Assembly: GCF_000024405.1 (NCBI RefSeq)
Contig: NC_013517.1
Location: 1,922,001-1,986,000 of the forward strand
Length of the DNA: 64,000 nt
Source of the DNA: Sebaldella termitidis ATCC 33386
Lineage (GTDB): Bacteria > Fusobacteriota > Fusobacteriia > Fusobacteriales > Leptotrichiaceae
Reading direction: 5' to 3'
Below, in pieces: positions 19,249 to 27,982 of the stretch; position 1 is the stretch's first letter, and every line of letters starts with the position of its first letter. Both the position numbers and the translations under genes were made by a program. The notes under the pieces are model-generated. The model was not told the origin of the DNA and searched no databases. It saw only the letters and a program-made list of their open reading frames with translations.

Positions 19249-20208
19249 TTGTTATATCCATTAAGATTTAAAAAGGTATTTATAGACAAAATATGGGGCG
19301 GAGATGCATTAGAAAATGTATTGGGAATGGATATTCCCGCCGGAAGAAAAATCGGTGAATCATGGGAGATAAGTGCACATTCGCATGGTATGAGTATAGT
19401 AGAAAATGGGGAATTAGCCGGAAAAACACTGCAGGAAGTATTGGATGAATATAAGGGAGAGCTCGTGGGAGATAAAGTATATAATGAGTATAAAAATTTA
19501 TTTCCGCTTTTGATTAAGTATCTTGACGTAAACGACAGACTTTCTATACAGGTGCATCCAAGCGACGAATACGCAATGAAGCATGAAAATGAACTGGGGA
19601 AAAGCGAGTCATGGTATGTAATAGAAGCAAGCGATGATGCTAAGCTGATTCTTGGGATGAAAGACGGAATGACTAAAGAGAAATTTGTAGAAAAAGCCAA
19701 GAAAAATGATTTTGATGATATGTTTGATATAAAGCCTGTAAAAAAAGGAGACTTTATTGATATTAATCCGGGAACAGTACATGCATCACTGGAAGGAAGC
19801 ATTCTTATAGCCGAAATCCAGGAAAATTCCGATGTTACTTACAGAATTTATGATTTTGACAGAGAAGAAAACGGAGTGAAAAGGGAACTGCATATTGATA
19901 AAGCGGCAGAAGTCATAGACTTTGGAATGAAGGTAAATATTATTTCGGGAAATCTTTCAGGTGCCGAAACTAAAAAGAGACTTGTAGAAAAAAAATATTA
20001 CACTATAGATAAAATAAAACTGGATAATACAGACATGGAGGATATCAATGGTGAGAGCATGATAATTTACTCTATTCTGGACGGAACGGGAAAAATAAAA
20101 TATGAAAAAGGAGAGCTGGAAATAAAAAAAGGAGAGTCTATTTTAATTCCGGTAAATGTAAAAGTAAATATTGAAGGAAATCTGGAGCTGCTTAGAACAA
20201 TAATCTAA
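19249..20208 (+). CDS. manA: Mannose-6-phosphate isomerase, class I
   Basis: About 319 residues, zinc cupin enzyme interconverting fructose-6-P and mannose-6-P. Zinc ligands lie in QVHPSDEYA, in the glutamate of the following GKSESWYV block, and in GTVHAS. The frame allows GTG 19240, but that codon overlaps the SD AGGAG (19236-19240), so TTG 19249 (LYPLRFKKVF) is the likely start, 8 bases on. Works with ManC; a phosphomannomutase is not in this window. Confidence 0.92.
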   Translation: MLYPLRFKKVFIDKIWGGDALENVLGMDIPAGRKIGESWEISAHSHGMSIVENGELAGKTLQEVLDEYKGELVGDKVYNEYKNLFPLLIKYLDVNDRLSIQVHPSDEYAMKHENELGKSESWYVIEASDDAKLILGMKDGMTKEKFVEKAKKNDFDDMFDIKPVKKGDFIDINPGTVHASLEGSILIAEIQENSDVTYRIYDFDREENGVKRELHIDKAAEVIDFGMKVNIISGNLSGAETKKRLVEKKYYTIDKIKLDNTDMEDINGESMIIYSILDGTGKIKYEKGELEIKKGESILIPVNVKVNIEGNLELLRTII

Positions 20209-20228
20209 AAATTATAAGGAGATATAGT

Positions 20229-21035
20229 ATGAAAAAAGTTATCAAAACAGCATTTTTACTGATGATGATTATGGTAAATACTGCAATGTGCATGGGGAAT
20301 ACAGGAGAAAAAGCAAAACAAAATATAACTTCTTTTTTTGAGAATACAGACAGTCTGAAAGTGACAAATCCTTTGATAAGTGAAAGTAAGAGAACTAACA
20401 GTCAGGGAGAAAGTATATGTATAGACCCCGGACATCAGAGAAAAGGTAATAACGGGAAGGAAGAAATAGCACCGGGTTCGAGTATTACCAAGCCGAAAGT
20501 TTCGTCGGGAACTTCCGGAACTGCAACAAAAAAAGACGAGTATGTACTTACTCTTGAAATTGGTCTGAAATTAAAAGAAAAGCTCGAATCAGAAGGATAT
20601 AATGTAATAATGACAAGAGAGACACATGATGTAAATATAAGCAATAAAGAAAGATCAGTTATGACGAACAAGGCGGGATGTTCACTTTATATCAGACTGC
20701 ATGCCGACGGGTCGGAAAACAGAAATGCAGCAGGAATTTCCGTACTTACATCATCATCTAAAAACCAATATACACAAAAGGTTCAGGCTTCAAGTGACAG
20801 ATTTTCAAAAATAATACTGGAAGAAACATTGAAAACTACAGGGGCTAAAAACAGAGGTGTAAGCTACAGAGATGATCTTACAGGAACAAACTGGTCTACA
20901 ATAACAAATACTCTGATAGAAATGGGATTTATGTCAAATGCTGAAGAGGACAGAAAATTATCAACACCTGAATATCAGAATAAAATAGTAAACGGAATAG
21001 TGAATGGAATAAACAGATATTTAAAAGAAAAATAG
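20229..21035 (+). CDS. Exported N-acetylmuramoyl-L-alanine amidase (Amidase_3)
   Basis: 268 residues with a signal peptide (about 1-22). The zinc amidase domain starts at ICIDPGHQ (about residue 60), with further ligands and family blocks TRETHDVN, the conserved ...AGCSLYIRLHADGSEN segment and the catalytic-glutamate block NTLIEMGFMSNAEED. It cleaves the amide between MurNAc and the stem peptide in the periplasm during division or remodelling. No SH3 or LysM targeting domain. SD AAGGAG. Last gene of the alr cluster. Confidence 0.9.
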   Translation: MKKVIKTAFLLMMIMVNTAMCMGNTGEKAKQNITSFFENTDSLKVTNPLISESKRTNSQGESICIDPGHQRKGNNGKEEIAPGSSITKPKVSSGTSGTATKKDEYVLTLEIGLKLKEKLESEGYNVIMTRETHDVNISNKERSVMTNKAGCSLYIRLHADGSENRNAAGISVLTSSSKNQYTQKVQASSDRFSKIILEETLKTTGAKNRGVSYRDDLTGTNWSTITNTLIEMGFMSNAEEDRKLSTPEYQNKIVNGIVNGINRYLKEK

Positions 21036-21048
21036 AATACGGCAGATC

Positions 21049-21083
21049 AGGGCAGTTTTATAATTTTATAGAATGCCCTTTTT
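21049..21083 (+). terminator. Terminator after the amidase gene
   Basis: AGGGCA / TGCCCT arms (21049-21054, 21074-21079) with an AT-rich inner stem, followed by TTTTT. Confidence 0.7.
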
Positions 21084-21110
21084 AAATATCTTAGAAAAAA
21101 ATATTTGAAC

Positions 21111-21145
21111 CATGACATACAGGTGTCACAGGTATGCTTTATAAT
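21111..21145 (+). promoter_or_regulatory. Operator-rich promoter of the alpha/beta hydrolase gene
   Basis: A TATAAT at 21140-21145 is preceded by overlapping repeats: TGACA-N6-TGTCA (21113-21128), a CATAC/GTATG inverted pair, and two ACAGGT direct repeats. There is no good -35 at standard spacing, as expected for a promoter needing an activator. The same TGACA-N6-TGTCA form occurs at 53909. Confidence 0.5.
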
Positions 21146-21195
21146 AAAAGCATAATGAATCTAATAATTATGAATCAACCGAAGGGAGAAAAAAT

Positions 21196-21855
21196 ATGAA
21201 TATAAAAGTAAACGGAATAACATTGGAATACAGTAAGGAGGGTACAGGAGAGCCGCTTATACTTCTGCACGGAAACGGTGAGGATCATCATATTTTTGAT
21301 AAGCTTGCGGAAAAATTAAAAGAAAAGTTTACAGTATATGCAATAGACAGCAGAAATCACGGAAAAAGCTCTATGACAGATGATTTTTCTTATGAAACAA
21401 TGGCAGAAGATATATTTTCATTTATTAATGCTTTGGAACCGGGCGGAGTATCTCTGGTAGGATTTAGTGACGGGGCTGTTATCAGTTTATTTCTGGCACT
21501 AAAATATCCGGATATAATAAAAAAAATGGCTCTGCTGGGAGTCAATCTGAAGCCGTCGGATTTTAAGAAAAATTGTTATGAGTATGTAAAGAAAGAATAT
21601 GAAAAAACTAAAAATCCTTTGTTTAAGCTGATGCTGGAAGAACCAAATATAGAACTGGACAGGCTTGCCGGAATAAATATCCCGTCTTTGATAATTGCCG
21701 GAGAAGACGATATCTTTTATAGAAAAACATTTACAGATGCAGCAGAAACTATGCCTTATGCAGAACTGATGATTTTGGAGGGACATGATCATGACAGTTA
21801 TATAACAGGCAATGATCTTTTATATCCGGAATTAAGTACCTTTTTCAGCAAATAA
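21196..21855 (+). CDS. Alpha/beta-fold hydrolase
   Basis: 219 residues. Oxyanion motif LHGNGEDHH, the second block DSRNHGKS, nucleophile elbow GFSDGA (serine), acid in AGEDDIFY, and catalytic histidine in LEGHDHDSY are all in the right order. Small size and short lid suggest an esterase or thioesterase; substrate unknown. SD AAGGGAG. It converges with the thioredoxin-like gene over a shared bidirectional terminator. Confidence 0.88.
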   Translation: MNIKVNGITLEYSKEGTGEPLILLHGNGEDHHIFDKLAEKLKEKFTVYAIDSRNHGKSSMTDDFSYETMAEDIFSFINALEPGGVSLVGFSDGAVISLFLALKYPDIIKKMALLGVNLKPSDFKKNCYEYVKKEYEKTKNPLFKLMLEEPNIELDRLAGINIPSLIIAGEDDIFYRKTFTDAAETMPYAELMILEGHDHDSYITGNDLLYPELSTFFSK

Positions 21856-21879
21856 ATTTTAAAATAACAGAAATAAAAA

Positions 21880-21939
21880 AGCTGTATAAAAATAGGATTA
21901 TTTATGGCAAAATCATAATTATCTATTTTTTATACAGCT
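21880..21939. terminator. Bidirectional terminator
   Basis: Arms AGCTGTATAAAAATAG (21880-21895) and CTATTTTTTATACAGCT (21923-21939), one base bulged, flanked by A-runs and T-runs. It serves the hydrolase (+) and the thioredoxin-like gene (-). Confidence 0.85.
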
Positions 21940-21947
21940 GTTATTAT

Positions 21948-22472
21948 TTATTTCAGCCTGTTAATAAACTCATTTTCATCACTGATTGTTTCAGCTACAA
22001 CACTTGTGATTTTTCCGTTTTTATCAATAAAAATATTAGTAGGGACAAATTTTACCTGTGTTCCTTCCACAAAAACACTGTTATAGTCAAAATAAACAGG
22101 GAATGTAAATTTTTCTTTGCTCAGATACTCTTTTACCTTCTCTTCTGATGAACGTCTCTCAATAAAAATCACTGCAAAATTATATTTGTTTTTATTTTTA
22201 CGGTAAAATTTTTCAAGAACAGGAAGCTCTTCATGACAGTCAGGACACCATTCAGCAGCAGTAACAATAATGGTTTTTTTATTTTTGTCAAAAACCCTGC
22301 TGCTGGGTATTTTTTTACCATTAAGTGTTTCCAGTGTAAAAACAGGGAATGTATTTCCTTCCTGAAGATCAACACTGAAAGTATCAGATGCAGAAGTATT
22401 TTCACTATAGGCAGAAACTGATAAGAGAACGCCTAAAATTAAAACTGATAATAAAACTGTAAATTTTTTCAT
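21948..22472 (-). CDS. Exported thioredoxin-like protein (TlpA/ResA type)
   Basis: 174 residues: signal peptide (about 1-22), then an AhpC/TSA-Redoxin fold. The active site is WCPDC in TAAEWCPDCHEELPVL, followed by FVPTNIFIDKNGKI with the cis-proline region. It probably acts on disulfides or peroxide in the periplasm. SD AGGAG before ATG on the minus strand. It lies about 140 bases downstream of the DUF305 gene and may share its transcript. Confidence 0.88.
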   Translation of the reverse strand: MKKFTVLLSVLILGVLLSVSAYSENTSASDTFSVDLQEGNTFPVFTLETLNGKKIPSSRVFDKNKKTIIVTAAEWCPDCHEELPVLEKFYRKNKNKYNFAVIFIERRSSEEKVKEYLSKEKFTFPVYFDYNSVFVEGTQVKFVPTNIFIDKNGKITSVVAETISDENEFINRLK

Positions 22473-22611
22473 TTTTTCTCCTTATGATTTTAGTTTTTAT
22501 TTATTAATTATATTTTTCATATTTTATTATAAGACCTGATCTATGAATATGATATATAAATCATACCATATAATAAGCCGTATTTATAAGTGTTTCTGTA
22601 AAAAAGCCCTG

Positions 22612-23331
22612 TTATCTGCTGTTTTTTAAAAGATTCTGCATTTCTTTGATTTCTGCGGGCTGGGTAGCCAGTATATTTTTTGAGATATTAATAAGTTTTT
22701 TGTTTTTCCCTGTTTTTAGATAAGCTTTCGCCATTTCCACAGCTCCTTCATGATGTACAATCATATTTTCCAGAAAAACCTGTGTAGCCTGATCAGGGGT
22801 GAGTTTTCCAGAAGGAAGCTTCATTTTTTTCATCATATTTCCCATAATATTTTCCATACTTTTTTGAAAAGATGTGCTGTCATTTCCTGTCAGAGCATCG
22901 GACTTTATAAGCTCCTGCATATCCTGTACTTCAGTACTCTGGGCCTTTATGATTCTGGCGGCCAGATCAGCTACTTTGGGATCCTTAGTTATATCCTTTA
23001 TTCCGGAACTGGTAATAATGGCAGCTTCATGATGAAGAGTCATATAAACTGCGAAGATATTACCGGCATCGGTAGTAAGATAAGCACTGTTATCACCCAT
23101 CATTATATCATGAGCAAACTTTTCACATTCAGAATAAGTCCGGAATTTTTGAGAAGTCAGCACATCTACCGGTGCCATTACGTCAAACAGCGGAATAACC
23201 GCAAGATAGTCATAATTCATTTTCATGGTAGGATTTTCCATAGTATGAGTCTGGTTATGCGAATCTGCAGCTGCTGAAGCTATATTACCCGAAAGAATCA
23301 GTGCAGAAATAATTAAAATCATTTTTTTCAT
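22612..23331 (-). CDS. Exported DUF305-family protein
   Basis: 239 residues with a signal peptide (cleavage near ASAAADS). The protein contains two DUF305-like halves: HHEAAIITSS...AQSTEVQDMQEL and MIVHHEGAVEMAKAYL...AEIKEMQNLL. These HH and M-rich helical bundles are of the type found in copper-associated ferritin-like proteins, but metal binding here is only inferred. AGGAGG SD. The 5' untranslated region is about 147 bases and looks structured. Confidence 0.82.
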   Translation of the reverse strand: MKKMILIISALILSGNIASAAADSHNQTHTMENPTMKMNYDYLAVIPLFDVMAPVDVLTSQKFRTYSECEKFAHDIMMGDNSAYLTTDAGNIFAVYMTLHHEAAIITSSGIKDITKDPKVADLAARIIKAQSTEVQDMQELIKSDALTGNDSTSFQKSMENIMGNMMKKMKLPSGKLTPDQATQVFLENMIVHHEGAVEMAKAYLKTGKNKKLINISKNILATQPAEIKEMQNLLKNSR

Positions 23332-23491
23332 TTTTATTTACCTCCTGTGTATATGAATGTAATGTCCGGTTCATAATCAATGTTGTATAACTAAAGATGA
23401 ATCCGGAAGGACAATAAAGTACCCGCTACCTGTATAAGAAGTTTTCAGCATAAAAATAAACAGGGTGCAGGTGACCTTACAATACATTATA
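23332..23491 (-). promoter_or_regulatory. Promoter and structured 5' leader of the DUF305 gene
   Basis: On the minus strand TATAAT (23486-23491) should start transcription near 23479. The roughly 147-nt leader can fold two hairpins: one pairing TCCGGATTCAT with ATGAACCGGA (plus-strand 23365-23374 and 23397-23407) and one longer imperfect stem between 23421-23433 and 23460-23472. No known riboswitch is recognised. The -35 is poor. No gene is visible in the rest of 23492-23656. Confidence 0.5.
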
Positions 23492-23656
23492 TCAAAAAAT
23501 ACAGAAAGATAAAAATAAATAAGACTTTTTGATTATTAAGCAGACATTTTAGTCTGAAAAACCTGATTTTTATAATATTATTATTTATTATATCAGCATA
23601 ATAAAAAAGCAGAATATACCGAATAAAAAAATACTGTTCCGCTTTTTGTTTTTAAA

Positions 23657-23685
23657 TTGAAGAAAAGTCTGTTAAGTGTTATAAT
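23657..23685 (+). promoter_or_regulatory. Promoter of kdsD
   Basis: TTGAAG, 17-base spacer, TATAAT with extended -10 TGt. One of the best promoters in the window. Confidence 0.75.
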
Positions 23686-23712
23686 AGATAAAAAAACAAG
23701 GAGATATAAATA

Positions 23713-24672
23713 ATGGATAAAAGTCTTACAGAAGCAAAAAGAGTTTTTGAAGCTGAAATTGAAGAACTGGTAAAAGTAAAAGACAGACTGGATGAAAATT
23801 TTTCAAAGATGGTGGACATGATTTATGAGTCAAGCGGGAAAGTAGTAATTACCGGTATCGGCAAGTCGGGACATATAGGCAAAAAAATATCTGCTACTCT
23901 GGCTTCTACAGGAACAAATTCGGTATTTATAAATGCAGCCGAAGCACTTCACGGAGATCTCGGGGTTATTAAAAAAGGAGATATAGTATTAGCTATTTCA
24001 AACAGCGGAAATTCTGATGAAATATCTAATATACTGCCTTCTGTGAGAAGAATAGGCGCTGATATAATTGCTTTTACGGGGAATAAAATTTCCGCACTTG
24101 GAAAAGAGGCAGACCTGATAATAAATATAGCAATAGATAAAGAAGCCTGCCCGATGGGACTTGCTCCGATGACATCAGCTACGGTAACGCTGGTAATGGG
24201 AGATGCACTTGCTGCTGCATTAATGCAGAAGAGAGACTTTAAACCGGAAAATTATGCAGTATACCATCCGGGAGGAAGTCTGGGAAGAAGACTTCTTTTG
24301 AAAGTAAAAGATCTTATGCATAAGAATGACGAGCTTCCGAAGCTTACCAAAGATACTCATATAGATACAGTGCTTATGGAGCTTACAAAGAAAAAAATGG
24401 GAGCTGTGTGTATAGCAGAAGATGACAGGCTTATAGGAATTATAACAGAAGGTGACATAAGACGGGCACTGACGCATAAGGAGAAATTTTTTGATTATAC
24501 AGCAGAAGATGTAATGACTAAAAATCCTGTTTATGTTACACCAGAAATACAGGCAATAGAAGCACTGGAAAAAATGGAAGCGAGAGAAAGCCAGATCACT
24601 GTACTTCCTGTAGTTGATAATGATAAACTGGTAGGAATAATAAGAATACATGATTTATTAAATTTAAGATAG
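23713..24672 (+). CDS. kdsD: Arabinose-5-phosphate isomerase
   Basis: 319 residues. An N-terminal SIS domain (GIGKSGHIGKKISATLASTGT, AISNSGNSDE, HPGGSLGRRLLLKV) is followed by two CBS domains (from about residue 205: VKDLMHKNDELP and AEDVMTKNPVYV). It isomerises ribulose-5-P to arabinose-5-P, the first step to Kdo for lipopolysaccharide, so it argues for a Gram-negative envelope. SD AAGGAG. It starts an operon with a flippase and a glycosyltransferase 10 bases on. GutQ or KpsF paralogues cannot be excluded. Confidence 0.93.
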   Translation: MDKSLTEAKRVFEAEIEELVKVKDRLDENFSKMVDMIYESSGKVVITGIGKSGHIGKKISATLASTGTNSVFINAAEALHGDLGVIKKGDIVLAISNSGNSDEISNILPSVRRIGADIIAFTGNKISALGKEADLIINIAIDKEACPMGLAPMTSATVTLVMGDALAAALMQKRDFKPENYAVYHPGGSLGRRLLLKVKDLMHKNDELPKLTKDTHIDTVLMELTKKKMGAVCIAEDDRLIGIITEGDIRRALTHKEKFFDYTAEDVMTKNPVYVTPEIQAIEALEKMEARESQITVLPVVDNDKLVGIIRIHDLLNLR

Positions 24673-24682
24673 AGGATTTAGT

Positions 24683-26131
24683 GTGGACAGAAAAAATTTA
24701 TTAAAAGGGACTTTGGTTTACTCACTTTCCAATGTAATAACCAAAGCCGGCTCAATAGTCTTTCTTCCCATAATGACCAGAATTCTTACCGTGGAGGAAT
24801 ACGGAATAATAGGTACTCTGGCACCTGTGACTACATTTCTTACTGTAATTCTGGGACTTGGGATTTATAATGCACAGATGAAACAATATGTGGTTTTGAA
24901 AGATGATAAAAAAGAACTGGGAAGCTATCTTTTTTCTTCGAATTTTCTGCTTATTATAATTAATGCAGCATTTTTACTGTTTTTAATGACAAGTGTTTCA
25001 GAATCAGTTTTTTCAAGGATTCCGGGACTGGATAAAATAACATACAGTCCTTATGTGATACTTTCAGCAGCAATAGCAACAGTAAATGTATTTAATATTC
25101 TTGCCATAAGATTTTTCAGAATGCAGAAAAAATATACTCAGGTAGCTCTGGGCAGCCTGCTTAGTTTTTTCTCAAACTATATGCTTGCTATTTTTTTTAT
25201 AAGCAGGATGAAGCTTGGGGTGACAGGTTATCTTGCAGCTAATCTTGCAGCTGTTTTGCTTTTGTTTTTATACTATGCCAAAGGATATTTTTCTAATTTC
25301 AGGCTTCCGGTAAGGGCAAGGTATATAAAGTATTCGCTGAAAAACGGGATACCTCTGGTTTTTATAGAGCTTACGGATCAGGTAGTGAATTTAAGCGACA
25401 GACTTGTGCTTCTGATGTTTCTGGACTTTAAGATAGTAGGTTATTATACGCTAGCTTATACCGGAGGAAGAGTCCTTTCTGTAGTAACAGGTTCATTTAT
25501 TGACAGCTGGACTCCTGAATTTTATGAAATAATGTGCAGTGACAGGGAAGATAAAAACGTGACGGGAATACTTGAGGAATTCATAGCGATTCTTACGGTA
25601 GTGTGTGTATTTGCACAGATTTTTTCACCTGAGCTGATAATGATGATTTTTCCGGCAAAATTTTACAATGCCATAGAATTCATGCCGGTAATACTTCCTG
25701 CTGTAGTGATTCAGGCGTTTTACTGTCTTGATTATTTTTTCCATTTTCATGAGGAAAGCTGGTATATTATTTTTCTTACACTTTTTTGTATGATTTTCAA
25801 TCTGGTATTTAACTTTCTTCTGATACCAGTATTCGGAGCTTTGACAGCAGCATGGACTACACTTGTGGCATTTCTTCTGAGGGCTGTACTGGAAATGATC
25901 CTGATAAGGAAAAAGTATAATGTACGCTTTAATTATAAAAAACTCATTTTATATCTGATTATTATGGTAAATCCTGTTATTATATATCTTGGATCTGCCG
26001 ATATAAGTCTTGTAAAGTTTCTGATAAAGCTGGGTTATCTGCTGGTTGTTCTGAAACTGGTAGTAAACAGAAGAGTATACAGCAAAATTCTGAATATATT
26101 AAATAAAATAAGAAGAAAATTCCAGAGATAG
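24683..26131 (+). CDS. Polysaccharide flippase, Wzx-like (MOP superfamily)
   Basis: 482 residues with about 12-14 membrane helices and the family opening KGTLVYSLSNVITKAGSIVFLPIMTRILTVEEYG (read in part). Such proteins flip lipid-linked oligosaccharides across the inner membrane for O-antigen, capsule or similar. The GTG start at 24683 has SD AGAGG 7 bases before. Placed between kdsD and a glycosyltransferase, so it belongs to a surface glycan pathway; the rest of that pathway is not here. Confidence 0.88.
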   Translation: MDRKNLLKGTLVYSLSNVITKAGSIVFLPIMTRILTVEEYGIIGTLAPVTTFLTVILGLGIYNAQMKQYVVLKDDKKELGSYLFSSNFLLIIINAAFLLFLMTSVSESVFSRIPGLDKITYSPYVILSAAIATVNVFNILAIRFFRMQKKYTQVALGSLLSFFSNYMLAIFFISRMKLGVTGYLAANLAAVLLLFLYYAKGYFSNFRLPVRARYIKYSLKNGIPLVFIELTDQVVNLSDRLVLLMFLDFKIVGYYTLAYTGGRVLSVVTGSFIDSWTPEFYEIMCSDREDKNVTGILEEFIAILTVVCVFAQIFSPELIMMIFPAKFYNAIEFMPVILPAVVIQAFYCLDYFFHFHEESWYIIFLTLFCMIFNLVFNFLLIPVFGALTAAWTTLVAFLLRAVLEMILIRKKYNVRFNYKKLILYLIIMVNPVIIYLGSADISLVKFLIKLGYLLVVLKLVVNRRVYSKILNILNKIRRKFQR

Positions 26132-26150
26132 AAAAACAGAAAGGATAAAA

Positions 26151-27041
26151 ATGGAATATAAATTTACTGTTTTTACTCCGACATATAACAGGGCGGGATT
26201 ATTAACAGAATTATACGAATCACTGAAAATACAGACATATAAAAATTTTGAATGGCTGATAATAGATGACGGATCTGTGGATAATACTGAGGAAACAGTT
26301 AAAGAGTTTCAAAAAGAAAATATATTGAAAATAAATTATATAAAAAAAGAAAACGGCGGAAAACAGCGAGCATATAATCTGGCTGTGGAAAATGCTGGGG
26401 GAGAGCTTTTTATCTGTCTTGATTCTGATGACAAATATATTCCCGAAGGCTTGGAAATAATACTAAGATACTGGAAAGAATATGAAAAAAGAGACGATAT
26501 TGCCGGTATGGGTTATTTGTCAGTTTATCCTGACGGGAAAATAATCGGGAAAAAATTTCCTGAGGATGTAATAATATCCAATCAGTTTGATATATATTAT
26601 AAATATCAAGTGTCGGGAGATAAGGGACTTATGTTTCGGACAGAAATATTGAAAGAGTATAAATTTCCTGAAATAGACGGGGAAAAATTTATAACAGAAG
26701 CTGTAGTTTATAACAGAATATCAAGAAAATACAATATTTTGTATATAAATAAAGAGATAGAGATAAAGCAGTATCATGAAGGCGGACTTACCAGCGGGTA
26801 TAACAGACTTTTGTTGAATAATCCCAAAGGAAGTGCTCTCTATCACAATGAGAGAAATTTTTTTAAGATGTCATTCCGGGATAAAATATTAAATAATGCT
26901 GTTTATTATAAATTTTCAAGAGCAGCAGGGGAAAATATAAGAAAAATATTCTTAGATTCAAAAGCGGTGTTTTATCTGGCTGTAGCTTTGCCGATAGGTG
27001 AATATATGTTTCGGCGTGCCGGAAAAGATACCGGAAGGTAA
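26151..27041 (+). CDS. Family 2 glycosyltransferase
   Basis: 296 residues of GT-A fold. FTPTYNRAGLLTELYESL, DDGSVDNTEE, the N-terminal KENGGKQRAYNLAVENAGG segment and the DSDD metal site are visible. It should add a sugar from an activated donor to a membrane-linked acceptor. Donor and acceptor are unknown. It follows the flippase by 19 bases. Confidence 0.92.
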   Translation: MEYKFTVFTPTYNRAGLLTELYESLKIQTYKNFEWLIIDDGSVDNTEETVKEFQKENILKINYIKKENGGKQRAYNLAVENAGGELFICLDSDDKYIPEGLEIILRYWKEYEKRDDIAGMGYLSVYPDGKIIGKKFPEDVIISNQFDIYYKYQVSGDKGLMFRTEILKEYKFPEIDGEKFITEAVVYNRISRKYNILYINKEIEIKQYHEGGLTSGYNRLLLNNPKGSALYHNERNFFKMSFRDKILNNAVYYKFSRAAGENIRKIFLDSKAVFYLAVALPIGEYMFRRAGKDTGR

Positions 27042-27064
27042 ATTTTGATTTTAAGGAGTAAAAA

Positions 27065-27862
27065 ATGAAAAAAGTACTGGTGTTATTATTAAGTCTGGGG
27101 ATTTTTAGTGCGGGGTATTCGTATTCATGCTCGGGCTCTGCATTTTATGACATAAGCAGGGATTATGTCACGAAAAAGGACGGGATATATTATGAATACA
27201 GTTATAAAACAACACAAAATAATAACGGAAAAATGGAGCTTATTCCCAATGTGACTGAAAGCAGCAAAGTAACAGGAGCAGATGCGGCGACATTTGAAAA
27301 AATAAATAAATTTTTGGGAAAAGATAAGAAAAACCTTTATTATAAAAATAAGGTTATCGGAAAAAGCGAAGGCTTTGAGAGTATAGGTGCTTATTATACA
27401 TATAAACCCTGTACAAGTCCTGAGGATAATTATATAATAAAAAATACTGACAGTGTTTTTATAAATGATAAAAAATTAAATATTGATCCCGAAAGTGCGG
27501 AATTGCTATATCTGAATACAAAGCAAAATACTGATACGGGCTTTACTATGCTGAATCTGTATGCACAGGACAGTAACGGTGTATATTATTATTCGGAATT
27601 TGCCGGGGCAATGCAAAAAATACTTGATAAGCCGCTTAAACAAAATGAATATAAGGTTTTGGAAAATACAGGAAATTCAGTATATTTCGTAAGTCCTTAC
27701 AAAGTATATCTGAACGGGACAGAGATAAAGGGTGCAGATGCTAAAACCTTTCAGATAGTAAGCAGCAGTACAATACCGCTTTCAAGGGATAAGGACAGCT
27801 ATTATAAAGATCACACCATGATTACCAAAGCCGAATATGATAAATACAGAAGATCAAGATAA
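27065..27862 (+). CDS. Exported DKNYY-family protein
   Basis: 265 residues with a signal peptide (about 1-19). Repeated short beta units with DKxxxYY motifs (DKKNLYYKNKV, DKDSYYKDH) and ADxxTF motifs (TGADAATFEKIN, KGADAKTFQIV) place it in the DKNYY family of exported beta-repeat proteins, whose role is unknown. A paralogue of similar length lies at 29600. SD AAGGAG. Confidence 0.82.
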   Translation: MKKVLVLLLSLGIFSAGYSYSCSGSAFYDISRDYVTKKDGIYYEYSYKTTQNNNGKMELIPNVTESSKVTGADAATFEKINKFLGKDKKNLYYKNKVIGKSEGFESIGAYYTYKPCTSPEDNYIIKNTDSVFINDKKLNIDPESAELLYLNTKQNTDTGFTMLNLYAQDSNGVYYYSEFAGAMQKILDKPLKQNEYKVLENTGNSVYFVSPYKVYLNGTEIKGADAKTFQIVSSSTIPLSRDKDSYYKDHTMITKAEYDKYRRSR

Positions 27863-27982
27863 TTTTTTATAAAATTCGGATAATCTGGCTAAAAACAAAT
27901 ATATTATCGGTTTTAAAAGGAAAGCAGAATTTTTACATATAAAAAATGGTAAAAATGCTTTTACAAAAGGAGTAAGGATAAA

